A stretch of 64,000 nucleotides of DNA, taken from positions 62,001 through 126,000 of the forward strand of contig NZ_JAAGWG010000011.1 in NCBI RefSeq assembly GCF_010682065.1, in the 5' to 3' direction. The DNA is from Blastococcus saxobsidens (GTDB taxonomy: Bacteria; Actinomycetota; Actinomycetes; Mycobacteriales; Geodermatophilaceae). This document shows, piece by piece, positions 17,361 through 25,360 of the stretch (positions are counted from its first letter, which is position 1; the number at the start of each line of letters is the position of its first letter). A program made the translations under genes and the position numbers. Under the pieces are notes generated by a model, which was given only the letters and a program-made list of their open reading frames with translations, did no database searches and was not told the origin of the DNA.

Positions 17361-18086
17361 ATGCTTGAGCGCTCACGCAAGTTGGTGCCGATCATGCAGA
17401 TCGAGGTGTGGTCGGACGTCGTGTGCCCGTGGTGCTTCATCGGGAAGCGCCGGCTGGAGACGGCTCTGGAGCAGTTCCCGCACCGCGACCAGGTCGAGGT
17501 CGTCTGGCGCTCCTTCCAGCTCGACCCCTCCGCCCCCGAGGGTGAGGTGCACCCGACGCTGCCGGCTCTGGCCGCCAAGTACGGCACCAGCGTCGAGCAG
17601 ATGCGGCAGAACATGGCGCAGGTCGAGCAGGTCGCCGCCGGCGAGGGCCTGGAGTACCACCTGACCGACGCCGTCAGCGGCAACACCCTGCTGGCCCACG
17701 AGCTGCTGCACCTGGCCGCCGAGCACGGCAAGCGCAACGAGCTCAAGGAGCTCCTGCTGCACGCCTACTTCGAGCAGGGCCGGTCGGTCTTCGACGTCGA
17801 CTCCCTCGTCCCGTTCGCCGTCCAGCTGGGACTGGACGAGTCCGAGGTGCGCGAGGCGCTCGGCGACCGGCGCTACCTCGCCGCCGTCCGTCAGGACAGC
17901 GCCACCGCCCAGTCGCTGGGCGCCACCGGCGTCCCGTTCTTCGTGGTGGACCGCAAGTACGGCGCCGCGGGCGCGCAGCCGGCGGAACTGCTGCTGCAGA
18001 TGCTGGAGCGCGCCTGGGCCGACGCCAACCCGCTGATCACCGTTCCGGCCGCCGAGGGCTGCGCCGACGGCACCTGCTCCGTCTAG
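17361..18086 (+). CDS. DsbA-family oxidoreductase, FrnE type
   Basis: This cytosolic thioredoxin-fold protein of 241 residues has the redox motif CPWC ('VWSDVVCPWCFIGKRRLE'). The later 'TGVPFFVVDRKYGAAGAQPAE' carries the cis-Pro loop. It matches the FrnE/2-hydroxychromene-2-carboxylate isomerase-like group. The start at 17361 has GAGG seven bases away; ATG 17394 would give the usual family N-terminus. A Cys pair near the C-terminus ('GCADGTC') could bind metal or exchange disulfides. Its stop overlaps that of the convergent nitronate monooxygenase. Confidence 0.87.
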   Translation: MLERSRKLVPIMQIEVWSDVVCPWCFIGKRRLETALEQFPHRDQVEVVWRSFQLDPSAPEGEVHPTLPALAAKYGTSVEQMRQNMAQVEQVAAGEGLEYHLTDAVSGNTLLAHELLHLAAEHGKRNELKELLLHAYFEQGRSVFDVDSLVPFAVQLGLDESEVREALGDRRYLAAVRQDSATAQSLGATGVPFFVVDRKYGAAGAQPAELLLQMLERAWADANPLITVPAAEGCADGTCSV

Positions 18087-19048
18087 TCGAGGAGCTCGGC
18101 CACCCGGCGCAGCGCCTGCTCGGCGGCCGCGGTGAGGTCGCCGACGACGTCGGTGGCCGACCGCTCGGTCGTCACCAGCCCGACGGACTCCCCGGCGTAG
18201 AGCGGCGCCTGCTCCAGGTCGTCGCTCTTCCGCGCCTCGACCACCCGGCGGGACGCGGCGTCGTCGTGCGCCAGCTCGTCCTCGCGGCCGTGCCACTCCC
18301 GGCTGAACTCGTTGACCAGCGCCCGGCCGGGCCAGCGCGACGGCCAGGCCAGCCGCTGGGCGACGTCGAACGCCCGGGTCAGCACCGTCTCCTCGCCGTG
18401 TGCCGCCTGCACCCGGGCCCGCGCGGCGGGGGAGTTGAGCCCCTCCGGGCACGCCAGCAGCGGCGTCCCGATCCAGACGCCGGCGGCCCCCGCGGCCAGC
18501 GCGGCGGCCATCCCACGCCCGGTCGCGATCCCGCCCGCGGCGACCACCGGCAGGTCGGTGAGCGTCAGGACCTCCTGCAGAAGCGGCAGGGTCGCGCGGT
18601 GCCCGGTGTGCCCGCCGGCCTCGCTGCCCTGGGCGACGATCACGTCGACGCCCGCGGCCACGGCGCGGTGCACGTCGTCCGCCGTATTGACCTGCGTGGC
18701 CACGGCGATACCCGCGTCGCGCAGCGGCCCGACGTAGGGGCCGGGGTCGCCGAAGGACACCGACACCAGCGCCGGCCGCGCGGCGATCGTCGCCTCGAGC
18801 AGGTCCGGGCGGTCGTCGAGCACCCAGGCCATGAGCCCCACGCCGAACGGCAGACCCTCGGGGATCGCGCACTGCTCGGCGACGAACTCCGCGCTGTGGT
18901 TGCCGGCGACGCCGATCATCCCGAGGCCACCGGCGCCTGAGACGGCGGCGGCCAGCGCCCCGCCCGAGACGCCGGCCATCGGTGCACCGACGACCGGCGT
19001 CCCCAGGTCGAAGCGGCGGGTCAGCGCAGTCCTGATCATGCCGACCAT
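18083..19048 (-). CDS. Nitronate monooxygenase (2-nitropropane dioxygenase family)
   Basis: This 321-residue FMN-dependent TIM-barrel enzyme would oxidise alkyl nitronates such as propionate-3-nitronate. Visible segments are 'PVVGAPMAGVSGGALAAAVS', 'GLGMIGVAGN', 'DVIVAQGSEAGGHTG' (a flavin loop with the His that acts as base in some members) and 'LPVVAAGGIATGRGMAAAL'. The start may be ATG 19048 or ATG 19039. It ends on the same bases as the convergent FrnE-like gene. Confidence 0.88.
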   Translation of the reverse strand: MVGMIRTALTRRFDLGTPVVGAPMAGVSGGALAAAVSGAGGLGMIGVAGNHSAEFVAEQCAIPEGLPFGVGLMAWVLDDRPDLLEATIAARPALVSVSFGDPGPYVGPLRDAGIAVATQVNTADDVHRAVAAGVDVIVAQGSEAGGHTGHRATLPLLQEVLTLTDLPVVAAGGIATGRGMAAALAAGAAGVWIGTPLLACPEGLNSPAARARVQAAHGEETVLTRAFDVAQRLAWPSRWPGRALVNEFSREWHGREDELAHDDAASRRVVEARKSDDLEQAPLYAGESVGLVTTERSATDVVGDLTAAAEQALRRVAELLD

Positions 19049-19061
19049 CGTGGCCCGGAGG

Positions 19062-19304
19062 TCACTTGGCCGCAGGGCCGCCCTTGCCGGTGCCCTGCAG
19101 GCGGCCGAGGAACTCGTGGCACTTCGCGGCGCGCTTGGAGTCCTGCTCCATCACCTTGCGGAAGAACTTCGCCACGTCGTCCAGGCCGGCGTTCTCGGCG
19201 TCCCGGACGTACTGGCCGTAGTCGTGACCTGCCTTGAGCGAGTGGTACTGGACGGAGATGAGGTCGTAGTAGACGTCCTCGAAGCCGGTCTCGCCGGTGG
19301 CCAT
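19062..19304 (-). CDS. Small helical protein of unknown function
   Basis: This 80-residue protein has no recognised family. ATG 19304 has GAGGAGG close upstream, supporting translation. The sequence is predicted to be mostly helical, with 'YDLISVQYHSLKAGHDY' and 'KVMEQDSKRAAKCHEFL'; the spaced Glu, His and Asp residues recall half of a ferritin-like bundle, which is only a resemblance. It may share transcription with the nitronate monooxygenase 14 bases downstream. Confidence 0.72.
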   Translation of the reverse strand: MATGETGFEDVYYDLISVQYHSLKAGHDYGQYVRDAENAGLDDVAKFFRKVMEQDSKRAAKCHEFLGRLQGTGKGGPAAK

Positions 19305-19371
19305 CGGTCCTCCTCGGGTCGAGCGGGCGTGACCGCCGCCACATACCCGGGAGGACCGGTCCGTCACACCC

Positions 19372-19590
19372 TCAGGTGGACGGGCCGTCGGAGAACGCGC
19401 CGCCGGTGACGTCACCGCCGCCGGCCTCGTCGGAGAGCGTCCGGCTGGTGGCCAGCTCCTCCTCGCCGGTGGCCGCCGGGTCGTCGACGGTCGAGGCCAG
19501 GTCGGCGCCCTCGGCGTAGGCGCCCGGGTCGGCCTGCGTGGTGCGGGGGTCGTTGAGGGGGTCCGGGGTGTCGGGATCGGTGACGGTCAT
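19372..19590 (-). CDS. Short acidic, probably disordered protein
   Basis: This 72-residue product is rich in Asp, Glu, Thr, Gly and Pro, with no hydrophobic core and no family I recognise. An AGGA lies eight bases before the ATG at 19590. Its codon pattern is like that of the neighbouring genes, so it is probably real. It lies between the 80-residue gene and the divergent ArsR operon. Confidence 0.55.
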   Translation of the reverse strand: MTVTDPDTPDPLNDPRTTQADPGAYAEGADLASTVDDPAATGEEELATSRTLSDEAGGGDVTGGAFSDGPST

Positions 19591-19635
19591 GTGCTCGGTC
19601 CTATCCCGACGTCCCGCGCACGAACCCCTCGCGTG

Positions 19636-19659
19636 ATGCGTAACTCATGTGTTACGCAT
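19636..19659. promoter_or_regulatory. Palindromic operator before ArsR-type gene
   Basis: A perfect inverted repeat ATGCGTAAC-N6-GTTACGCAT ends five bases before the GTG at 19665. Its position over the promoter and its form suit the ArsR-family repressor encoded next, so autoregulation is likely. Confidence 0.68.
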
Positions 19660-19664
19660 TAGCC

Positions 19665-19994
19665 GTGGAGGCACTCCAGGCGCTCGCCGACCCGACGCGG
19701 CGCGAGCTGATCGGCCTGCTGGCCGGCGGCGAGCGGACGGCGGGGGAGCTGGCGGCCCGCTTCCCGGTCAGCCGCCCGGCCATCAGCCGGCACCTCCGGG
19801 TGCTCCGGGAGAGCGGCCTGGTCAGCGTGCGGGCGGACGGCCGGGAACGGCACTACGCGCTCGACCCGGAGCCGCTGCGGCGGCTCGACGAGTGGCTGGA
19901 GCCCTACCGCGACCTGTGGGCCCAGCGCCTGGACGCCCTGGAGACCGAGATCGCCCGCGGACGGCGGGCACGGACGAGGAGAGAGCCGACATGA
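19665..19994 (+). CDS. ArsR-family transcriptional regulator
   Basis: This is a 109-residue winged-helix repressor: 'LADPTRRELIGLLAGGERTAGELAARF', recognition helix 'VSRPAISRHLRVLRESGLV' and wing 'ADGRERHYAL'. No metal-binding Cys pair is seen, as expected for the ArsR proteins paired with SRPBCC genes. GTG 19665 is preferred over ATG 19647 because the latter lies inside the palindrome; neither has a clear ribosome site, so the message may be leaderless. The stop overlaps the next start (ATGA). Confidence 0.85.
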   Translation: MEALQALADPTRRELIGLLAGGERTAGELAARFPVSRPAISRHLRVLRESGLVSVRADGRERHYALDPEPLRRLDEWLEPYRDLWAQRLDALETEIARGRRARTRREPT

Positions 19995-20500
19995 CCGACA
20001 CCGCACGCAGCCGCCGAGGAACGGTCACCACCACGCCGGACGGCCGGCAGCGGCTGGAATTCGAACGCTCCTGGCCCGACCCGGTCGAGGACGTGTGGTC
20101 CGCGCTCACCGAGCCCGACCGGCTGGCCCGCTGGATCGGCACGTTCGACGGCGACCGGCGGCCCGGGGGCACCGGCACGTTCACCATGACGCACGAGGAC
20201 CAGCCGGTCGGCGAGCCCATGACCATCGAGGTCTGCGAGCCGCCGAACCGGCTGGTCGTCGCCTGGGTGCAGGAGTAGGAGGGCTCCGGCGTCTGGCGGA
20301 TCGACCTCGACCTGTCCGAGGAGGACGGCCGGACGGTGCTGCGGTTCGTGCAGTTCTTCGCCGCGGGCACCGACGTCGCCGACTTCGCCGGCGGCTGGCA
20401 CTGGTACCTGGACAAGCTCGACGCCGTCCTCACCGGCGGGACCGCACCCGTCGACTGGGACGCGTTCTGGGCCGAGGTCGGCCCCGGCTACCGGGCCTGA
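19991..20500 (+). pseudogene. SRPBCC/AHSA1-domain protein interrupted by one in-frame TAG
   Basis: The reading frame starts at ATG 19991, overlapping the ArsR stop. It encodes an AHSA1-like START-fold protein: 'FERSWPDPVEDVWSALTEPDRLARWIG', 'TMTHEDQPVGEPMTIEVCEPPNRLVVAW'. A TAG at 20276-20278 ends it after 95 residues, yet the same frame continues for 73 more codons with clear family sequence ('GVWRIDLDLSEEDGRTVLRFVQFF', 'GGWHWYLDKLDAVLTG') to TGA at 20500. One base change from GAG, AAG, CAG or TGG would explain it. Sequencing error and readthrough remain possible. Confidence 0.85.
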
Positions 20501-20504
20501 GCCG

Positions 20505-21665
20505 TCAGGACGACGTCACCACCTGGACCGGGTCCGGCCCGGTCCACGGGCCCAGCCGGCCGAGCAGCCGGTCGCGGGACTCCAGCCGCGCGCCGGACTG
20601 CAGCGGGTAGGTGTCGTAGCCCGCGGTCAGCTCCCGGGCGGCGTGGACGGCGAAGTTCGGGTCGTCCTGGGCCTCCCGGGCGACGGCGACCAGGTCCGCG
20701 GCGCCGCCGGCGACGACGGCCTCGGCCTGCCGGGCGTCGACGACCAGCCCGACGGCCATGGTGGCGATGCCCGCCTGCCCGCGGACCGCCGCGGCGTAGG
20801 GGACCTGGTAGCCGTACCCGATCGGGTGTTCCCAGCCGCCCCCGATACCGCCGCCGGAGACGTCGACGACGTCCACGCCGAGCGTGGTCAGCTCCCGGGC
20901 GAAGGCGACGGTGTCCTCGATCGTGAGCCCGTCCTCGGTCCCGTCGACGGCGGAGACCCGGACGAGCAGCGGCAACTCCCGCGGCCACACCGCGCGCACG
21001 GCCTCGACGACCTCGAGCGGGAAGCGCATCCGCGCCTCGCGGGAGCCGCCGTAGACGTCCTCCCGCCGGTTGGTCAGCGGCGACAGGAACTGGTGCAGCA
21101 GGTAGCCGTGCGCGGCGTGCACCTCGACGACGTCGAACCCGGCGGCCTGCGAACGGCGGGCGGCGGCGACGAAGGCGTCGCGCACCTCGGCCAGCTCCTC
21201 GACGGTGAGCGCGTGCGGCACCGGCCACTCCGGGCCCGCCGGGACGGCCGATGCCGAGACCGTGGGCCACGGGGTCTCGCCGGGCCGCGCGTTCTCCGCG
21301 GTGACCGGGCCGGTGCCGTCTCACGGGCGGCGGCTGCTGGCCTTGGCGCCTGCGTGGCCCAGCTGGATGCCGGCCGCGGCGCCCTGGGCGTGCAGGAACT
21401 CCACCACCCGGGCCAGCCCGGGCACGTGGTCGTCGGACCAGAGGCCGACGTCGCCGTGGCTGATCCGGCCCTCCGGCGTGACGCCGGTGGCCTCGACGAT
21501 CACCAGGCCGAAGCCGCCCAGGGCGAACCGGCCCAGGTGCACCAGGTGGTAGTCGCCGACGAAGCCGTCGGTCACCGAGTACTGGCACATCGGGGCGACC
21601 ACGAGGCGGTTGCGGAGGGTCACGCCGCGGAGGGGTAGGGGTGCGAGCAGGGTCGGGGTGTCCAC
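20505..21665 (-). pseudogene. Old Yellow Enzyme (NADH:flavin oxidoreductase) interrupted by one in-frame TGA
   Basis: The N-terminal part has 'RGVTLRNRLVVAPMCQYSVTDG' and 'IQLGHAGAKASSRRP'. A TGA at 21321-21323 then stops it, and the same frame continues 'DGTGPVTAENARPGE' through 'EVHAAHGYLLHQFLSPLTNRREDVYGG' and 'VSGGGIGGGW' to the normal end. Family members have Trp right after the RP ('RPWDG'), so TGG to TGA is the simplest explanation. The full frame from GTG 21665 would be 386 residues of YqjM/OYE type. A separate product from GTG 21221 would lack the flavin-binding N-terminal strands. Confidence 0.85.
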
Positions 21666-21869
21666 GAGATGTGGCCAACAACGCCCCTGGTCAGCCTCTT
21701 CCGGGCCGAGAAAACAAGACGTCCTATACGTAACACTCATCGCAGTGACAGCTGGGGTTCGCGCTCGTAACCTGACCCGATCCGCCGGTCGGTCGCGCGC
21801 GACCGCGGCTCGCAGGGCAGCACCGCCGGGCGTGACCCCGCTCCGGCACCCCATGAGGACGGAGACGCC

Positions 21870-23684
21870 GTGACCACCGTGGCCACCCCTGGTCTGGAGA
21901 ACGCCCCCACCACGCACGCCCGCCTGCTGGCCTGGGTGCGCGAGATGGCCGAGCTGACGACGCCGGACGAGGTGGTCTGGGTCGACGGCAGCGAGCAGGA
22001 GAACGAGCGGCTCACCCAGAAGCTCGTCGAGGCCGGCACCTTCCGCCCCCTGGAGAAGAAGCCCAACTCCTTCTGGTGCGCCTCCGACCCCAGCGACGTC
22101 GCGCGCGTCGAGGACCGCACCTTCATCTGCTCGGTCGACGAGGCCGACGCGGGTCCCACCAACAACTGGATGGAACCGACCGAGATGAAGTCGGTCATGA
22201 CGGAGCTGTACCGCGGCTCCATGCGTGGCCGCACCATGTACGTCATCCCGTTCTGCATGGGCCCGATCGAGGCCGAGCACCCGATGTTCGGCGTCGAGAT
22301 CACCGACTCCGAGTACGTCGTCGTCTCCATGCGCGTGATGGCGCGCATCGGCAGCCGCGTGCTCGAGGCCCTGGGTACCGACCGACCGTTCGTCCCGGCC
22401 ATGCACTCCCTCGGCGCCCCGCTCGAGGCCGGCCAGGCCGACGTCCCGTGGCCGTGCAGCCAGACCAAGTACATCGTGCAGTTCCCCGAGGAGCGCACGA
22501 TCTGGTCCTACGGCTCCGGCTACGGCGGCAACGCGCTGCTGGGCAAGAAGGCCTACGCGCTGCGGATCGCCTCCGCCATGGCCCGCGACGAGGGCTGGCT
22601 GGCCGAGCACATGCTGATCCTCAAGCTCACCAGCCCGCAGCAGAAGACCTACTACGTCGCCGGCGCCTTCCCCTCGGCGTGCGGCAAGACCAACCTGGCC
22701 ATGCTCGAGCCGACCATCCCCGGGTGGAAGGTGGAGACCATCGGTGACGACATCGCCTGGATGCGCTTCGGCGAGGACGGCCGGCTCTACGCCACCAACC
22801 CGGAGTACGGCCTGTTCGGCGTCGCCCCGGGCACGGGCTGGGACACCAACCCCAACGCCATGCGCACCATCGACAAGGGCAACTCGGTGTTCACCAACGT
22901 CGCCCTCACCGACGACGGCGACGTCTGGTGGGAGGGCATGACCGAGGAGCCCCCGGCGCACCTGACCGACTGGAAGGGCCGGGACTGGACGCCGGACAGC
23001 GACGAGCTCTCCAGCCACCCGAACAGCCGCTTCTGCACGCCGATCACCCAGTGCCCGATCCTCGCGCCGGAGTACGACGACCCCAAGGGCGTGCCGATCT
23101 CGGCCATCCTCTTCGGCGGCCGCCGCAAGACCACGATCCCGCTGGTGAGCGAGGTCCGGGACTGGAACCACGGCGTGTTCATGGGCGCGACGCTCTCCTC
23201 GGAGACCACCGCCGCCGCCACCGGCGCGGTCGGTGTCATCCGCCGTGACCCCTTCGCCATGCTGCCGTTCATCGGCTACAACGCCGCCGACTACTTCGGC
23301 CACTGGGTGAACACCGGCAAGCAGGCCGACGCCACCAAGCTGCCGAAGATCTTCTACGTCAACTGGTTCCGCCGGGACGACGAGGGCGGCTTCCTGTGGC
23401 CGGGCTTCGGCGAGAACAGCCGCGTGCTCAAGTGGGTCATCGAGCGCCTCGAGGGCACCGCTGCCGCCGTCGAGACGCCGGTCGGCCACGTGCCCACGGT
23501 CGACTCCCTCGACGTCTCCGGCCTGGACATGACGCCCGAGCAGGTCGAGGCCGCGCTCGCCGTCGAGCCCGAGGAGTGGCAGGCGGAGATCCCGCAGATC
23601 ACCGAATGGTTCGAGAAGTTCGGCGACAAGCTGCCCAGCACGATGTGGGACGAGCTGGAGATCCTCAAGAGCCGCCTCGCCTGA
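21870..23684 (+). CDS. pckG: Phosphoenolpyruvate carboxykinase (GTP)
   Basis: This is a 604-residue GTP-dependent PEPCK converting oxaloacetate to PEP in gluconeogenesis. Family landmarks are the PEPCK-specific 'GPTNNWMEP', '[13 protein letters not shown]', the kinase-1a loop [13 protein letters not shown] with its reactive Cys, '[17 protein letters not shown]' and '[12 protein letters not shown]'. The GTG start has GGAG five bases upstream. Length is normal. About 200 bp upstream are free of genes and should hold the promoter. The enzyme would be used when growing on acids or aromatics, consistent with the catabolic island downstream. Confidence 0.97.
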   Translation: MTTVATPGLENAPTTHARLLAWVREMAELTTPDEVVWVDGSEQENERLTQKLVEAGTFRPLEKKPNSFWCASDPSDVARVEDRTFICSVDEADAGPTNNWMEPTEMKSVMTELYRGSMRGRTMYVIPFCMGPIEAEHPMFGVEITDSEYVVVSMRVMARIGSRVLEALGTDRPFVPAMHSLGAPLEAGQADVPWPCSQTKYIVQFPEERTIWSYGSGYGGNALLGKKAYALRIASAMARDEGWLAEHMLILKLTSPQQKTYYVAGAFPSACGKTNLAMLEPTIPGWKVETIGDDIAWMRFGEDGRLYATNPEYGLFGVAPGTGWDTNPNAMRTIDKGNSVFTNVALTDDGDVWWEGMTEEPPAHLTDWKGRDWTPDSDELSSHPNSRFCTPITQCPILAPEYDDPKGVPISAILFGGRRKTTIPLVSEVRDWNHGVFMGATLSSETTAAATGAVGVIRRDPFAMLPFIGYNAADYFGHWVNTGKQADATKLPKIFYVNWFRRDDEGGFLWPGFGENSRVLKWVIERLEGTAAAVETPVGHVPTVDSLDVSGLDMTPEQVEAALAVEPEEWQAEIPQITEWFEKFGDKLPSTMWDELEILKSRLA

Positions 23685-23757
23685 ACCGGCGCGCCGAGGG
23701 TCCCGACCGCAGCCGTGGTCCGGGCCCTCGACACCCGTCCCTCGCGCGCTCCCCGAT

Positions 23758-23846
23758 GATCAGGAGACCTGATCGTTCTGGGTCCTCCCTCAGCACCGGT
23801 CGTGAGGGAGGACGCGATGATGATCAGGAGAGCTGATCATCATCGC
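23758..23846. repeat. Three consecutive perfect hairpins with an internal direct repeat
   Basis: Hairpin A: GATCAGG-aga-CCTGATC (23758-23774). Hairpin B: GTCCTCCCTCA-10 bases-TGAGGGAGGAC (23782-23813). Hairpin C: GCGATGATGATCAG-gagag-CTGATCATCATCGC (23814-23846). The sequence GATGATCAGGAGA followed by CTGATC occurs in A and C, so A and C are near copies flanking B. It may terminate pckG transcription, or it may be a dispersed mobile repeat or structured RNA. Confidence 0.75.
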
Positions 23847-23933
23847 GGGCAGCGAGTGGTCATCACGGCGGGTGGGCCCCGCGTCGGTTAGCGTGGCTGC
23901 GCCCCTTCCCGTTCTGCGGAGGCAACCCCACTC

Positions 23934-25148
23934 GTGCCCAATCCCTACCTGCAGGTGCTGCGAACGCCGCACGCCCTGCCGATGGTGCTCGCCGCCTTCA
24001 TCGGCCGGCTCCCGCTGTCCATGGTCGGGCTGGGGTCGGTGCTGCTCATCGCGTCGGAGACCGGTTCCTACGGTCTCGGCGGGGCCGTGGCGGCCGTCGG
24101 CGCGGTGACCACGGCGATCGCCGGACCGATGCTCGGCCGGTGGGCCGACACCTACGGTCAGCGTCGCGTCCTGCTGCCGGTGCTGCTGGTCTTCGTCCTG
24201 GCCGGGCTGGTCTTCCTGTTCTCGGTGCGCGAGGCGTGGCCACTGTGGATCGTCTTCGTCTCCGCCGGTGTCGCCGGAGCCTGCATCCCGCCCGTCTCCT
24301 CGATGATCCGCGTCCGCTGGACCCACCTCCTGCGCGGCAGCCACCGGCTGCACACGGCGCTGTCGATGGAGTCCGTCGTCGACGAGTTCGTCTTCATCGT
24401 CGGCCCGGTGCTGGTCACCTTCCTGTCCACCACGGGGCACGCGACCTCCGGTGTCGTCACCGCCTTCACCCTCGCCACCGTGGGCAGCCTGCTGTTCGCC
24501 GCCCAGCGGCGGACCGAACCGGAGCCGCACGGGCACGCCAGCCGGCAGGGCCCGTCGGCGATCCGCACGCGGGGCCTGCGGGTGCTGTTCGTCGTCGGCG
24601 CCGCGGTGGGCGCCATCCTCGGCACGCTGGAGATCGCGCTGGTCGCCTTCGCCGACGAGCAGGACGCTATGTCGCTGTCCGGCGTGCTCATCGCCGGGCT
24701 GGCGGTGGGGTCGATGGCCAGCGGCATCGGCTGGGGCGTCGTCCACTGGCGCGTGCCGCTGCGGCGGCGGCTGGCGGTCGCGCTGGTGGTGCTCACCGTG
24801 CTCACCGTGCCGCTGATGCTGGTCCGGGACGTCTGGCTGATGGTGCCGTTCGTGGTCGTCGCCGGGATCGCCGTCTCGCCGTCGCTGATCAGCTCCTTCA
24901 CCCTCGCCGAGCTGCTCGTGCCTCGTGCGGCGGTCACCGAGGCGTTCACCTGGATCGGGACGGCCCTGGGTCTGGGTGTGGCCCTGGGCGCCTCCGTGGC
25001 CGGCAAGCTCGTCGACGTCTACGGCGCCAACACCGCATTCTCGGTGGCCACCGTCGCCGCCGGGATCGCCGCGGTCGTCGTCGCCGTCTTCCAGCGGCTG
25101 CTGCACGTGCCGGCCGAGCACGCCACCGAGCCGGCACTCGCCGGCTGA
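23934..25148 (+). CDS. MFS transporter
   Basis: This 404-residue polytopic carrier has about 12 hydrophobic segments and the loop 'GRWADTYGQRRVLLP' between TM2 and TM3. A hydrophilic central linker 'AQRRTEPEPHGHASRQGP' divides the halves. The N-terminus 'NPYLQVLRTPHALPMVLAAFIGRLPLSM' is typical of a large actinobacterial group annotated only as MFS. GTG 23934 is preceded by GGAGG. It is separated from pckG by the hairpin cluster. Substrate unknown. Confidence 0.87.
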   Translation: MPNPYLQVLRTPHALPMVLAAFIGRLPLSMVGLGSVLLIASETGSYGLGGAVAAVGAVTTAIAGPMLGRWADTYGQRRVLLPVLLVFVLAGLVFLFSVREAWPLWIVFVSAGVAGACIPPVSSMIRVRWTHLLRGSHRLHTALSMESVVDEFVFIVGPVLVTFLSTTGHATSGVVTAFTLATVGSLLFAAQRRTEPEPHGHASRQGPSAIRTRGLRVLFVVGAAVGAILGTLEIALVAFADEQDAMSLSGVLIAGLAVGSMASGIGWGVVHWRVPLRRRLAVALVVLTVLTVPLMLVRDVWLMVPFVVVAGIAVSPSLISSFTLAELLVPRAAVTEAFTWIGTALGLGVALGASVAGKLVDVYGANTAFSVATVAAGIAAVVVAVFQRLLHVPAEHATEPALAG

Positions 25149-25282
25149 CCCCTCGGACGGGAGGGCCGGGGGCGGGTGTCCCTGTCGCCCCGGCCAGCTC
25201 CAGGCTCCCCTCCATCACGGACCGGTCACCAGGGCTTGGTGACGCAGGCCACGTGTACTACGGTTCCACGTCATTGGCCTAA

Positions 25283-25293
25283 TGGTCCGACCA
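25283..25293. promoter_or_regulatory. GntR/FCD operator TGGT-CCG-ACCA before tctABC
   Basis: This is an exact match to the palindrome TGGT-N3-ACCA that recurs through the island. It lies 68 bp upstream of the tctA start. FadR-type GntR repressors such as PdhR bind this pattern. Confidence 0.72.
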
Positions 25294-25360
25294 CGTGCGC
25301 AGTCCCTGCGGCGTGCGCCGGACCCGCAGGCGCCCGGGGCCCGGAGTGGAGAGAGGCAAC

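Noticed and set aside
21221..21323. Two separate OYE-related genes split at 21321
   Set aside because: The frame continues without shift, and neither half has a convincing start or a complete flavin fold, so one gene with a nonsense codon is simpler.
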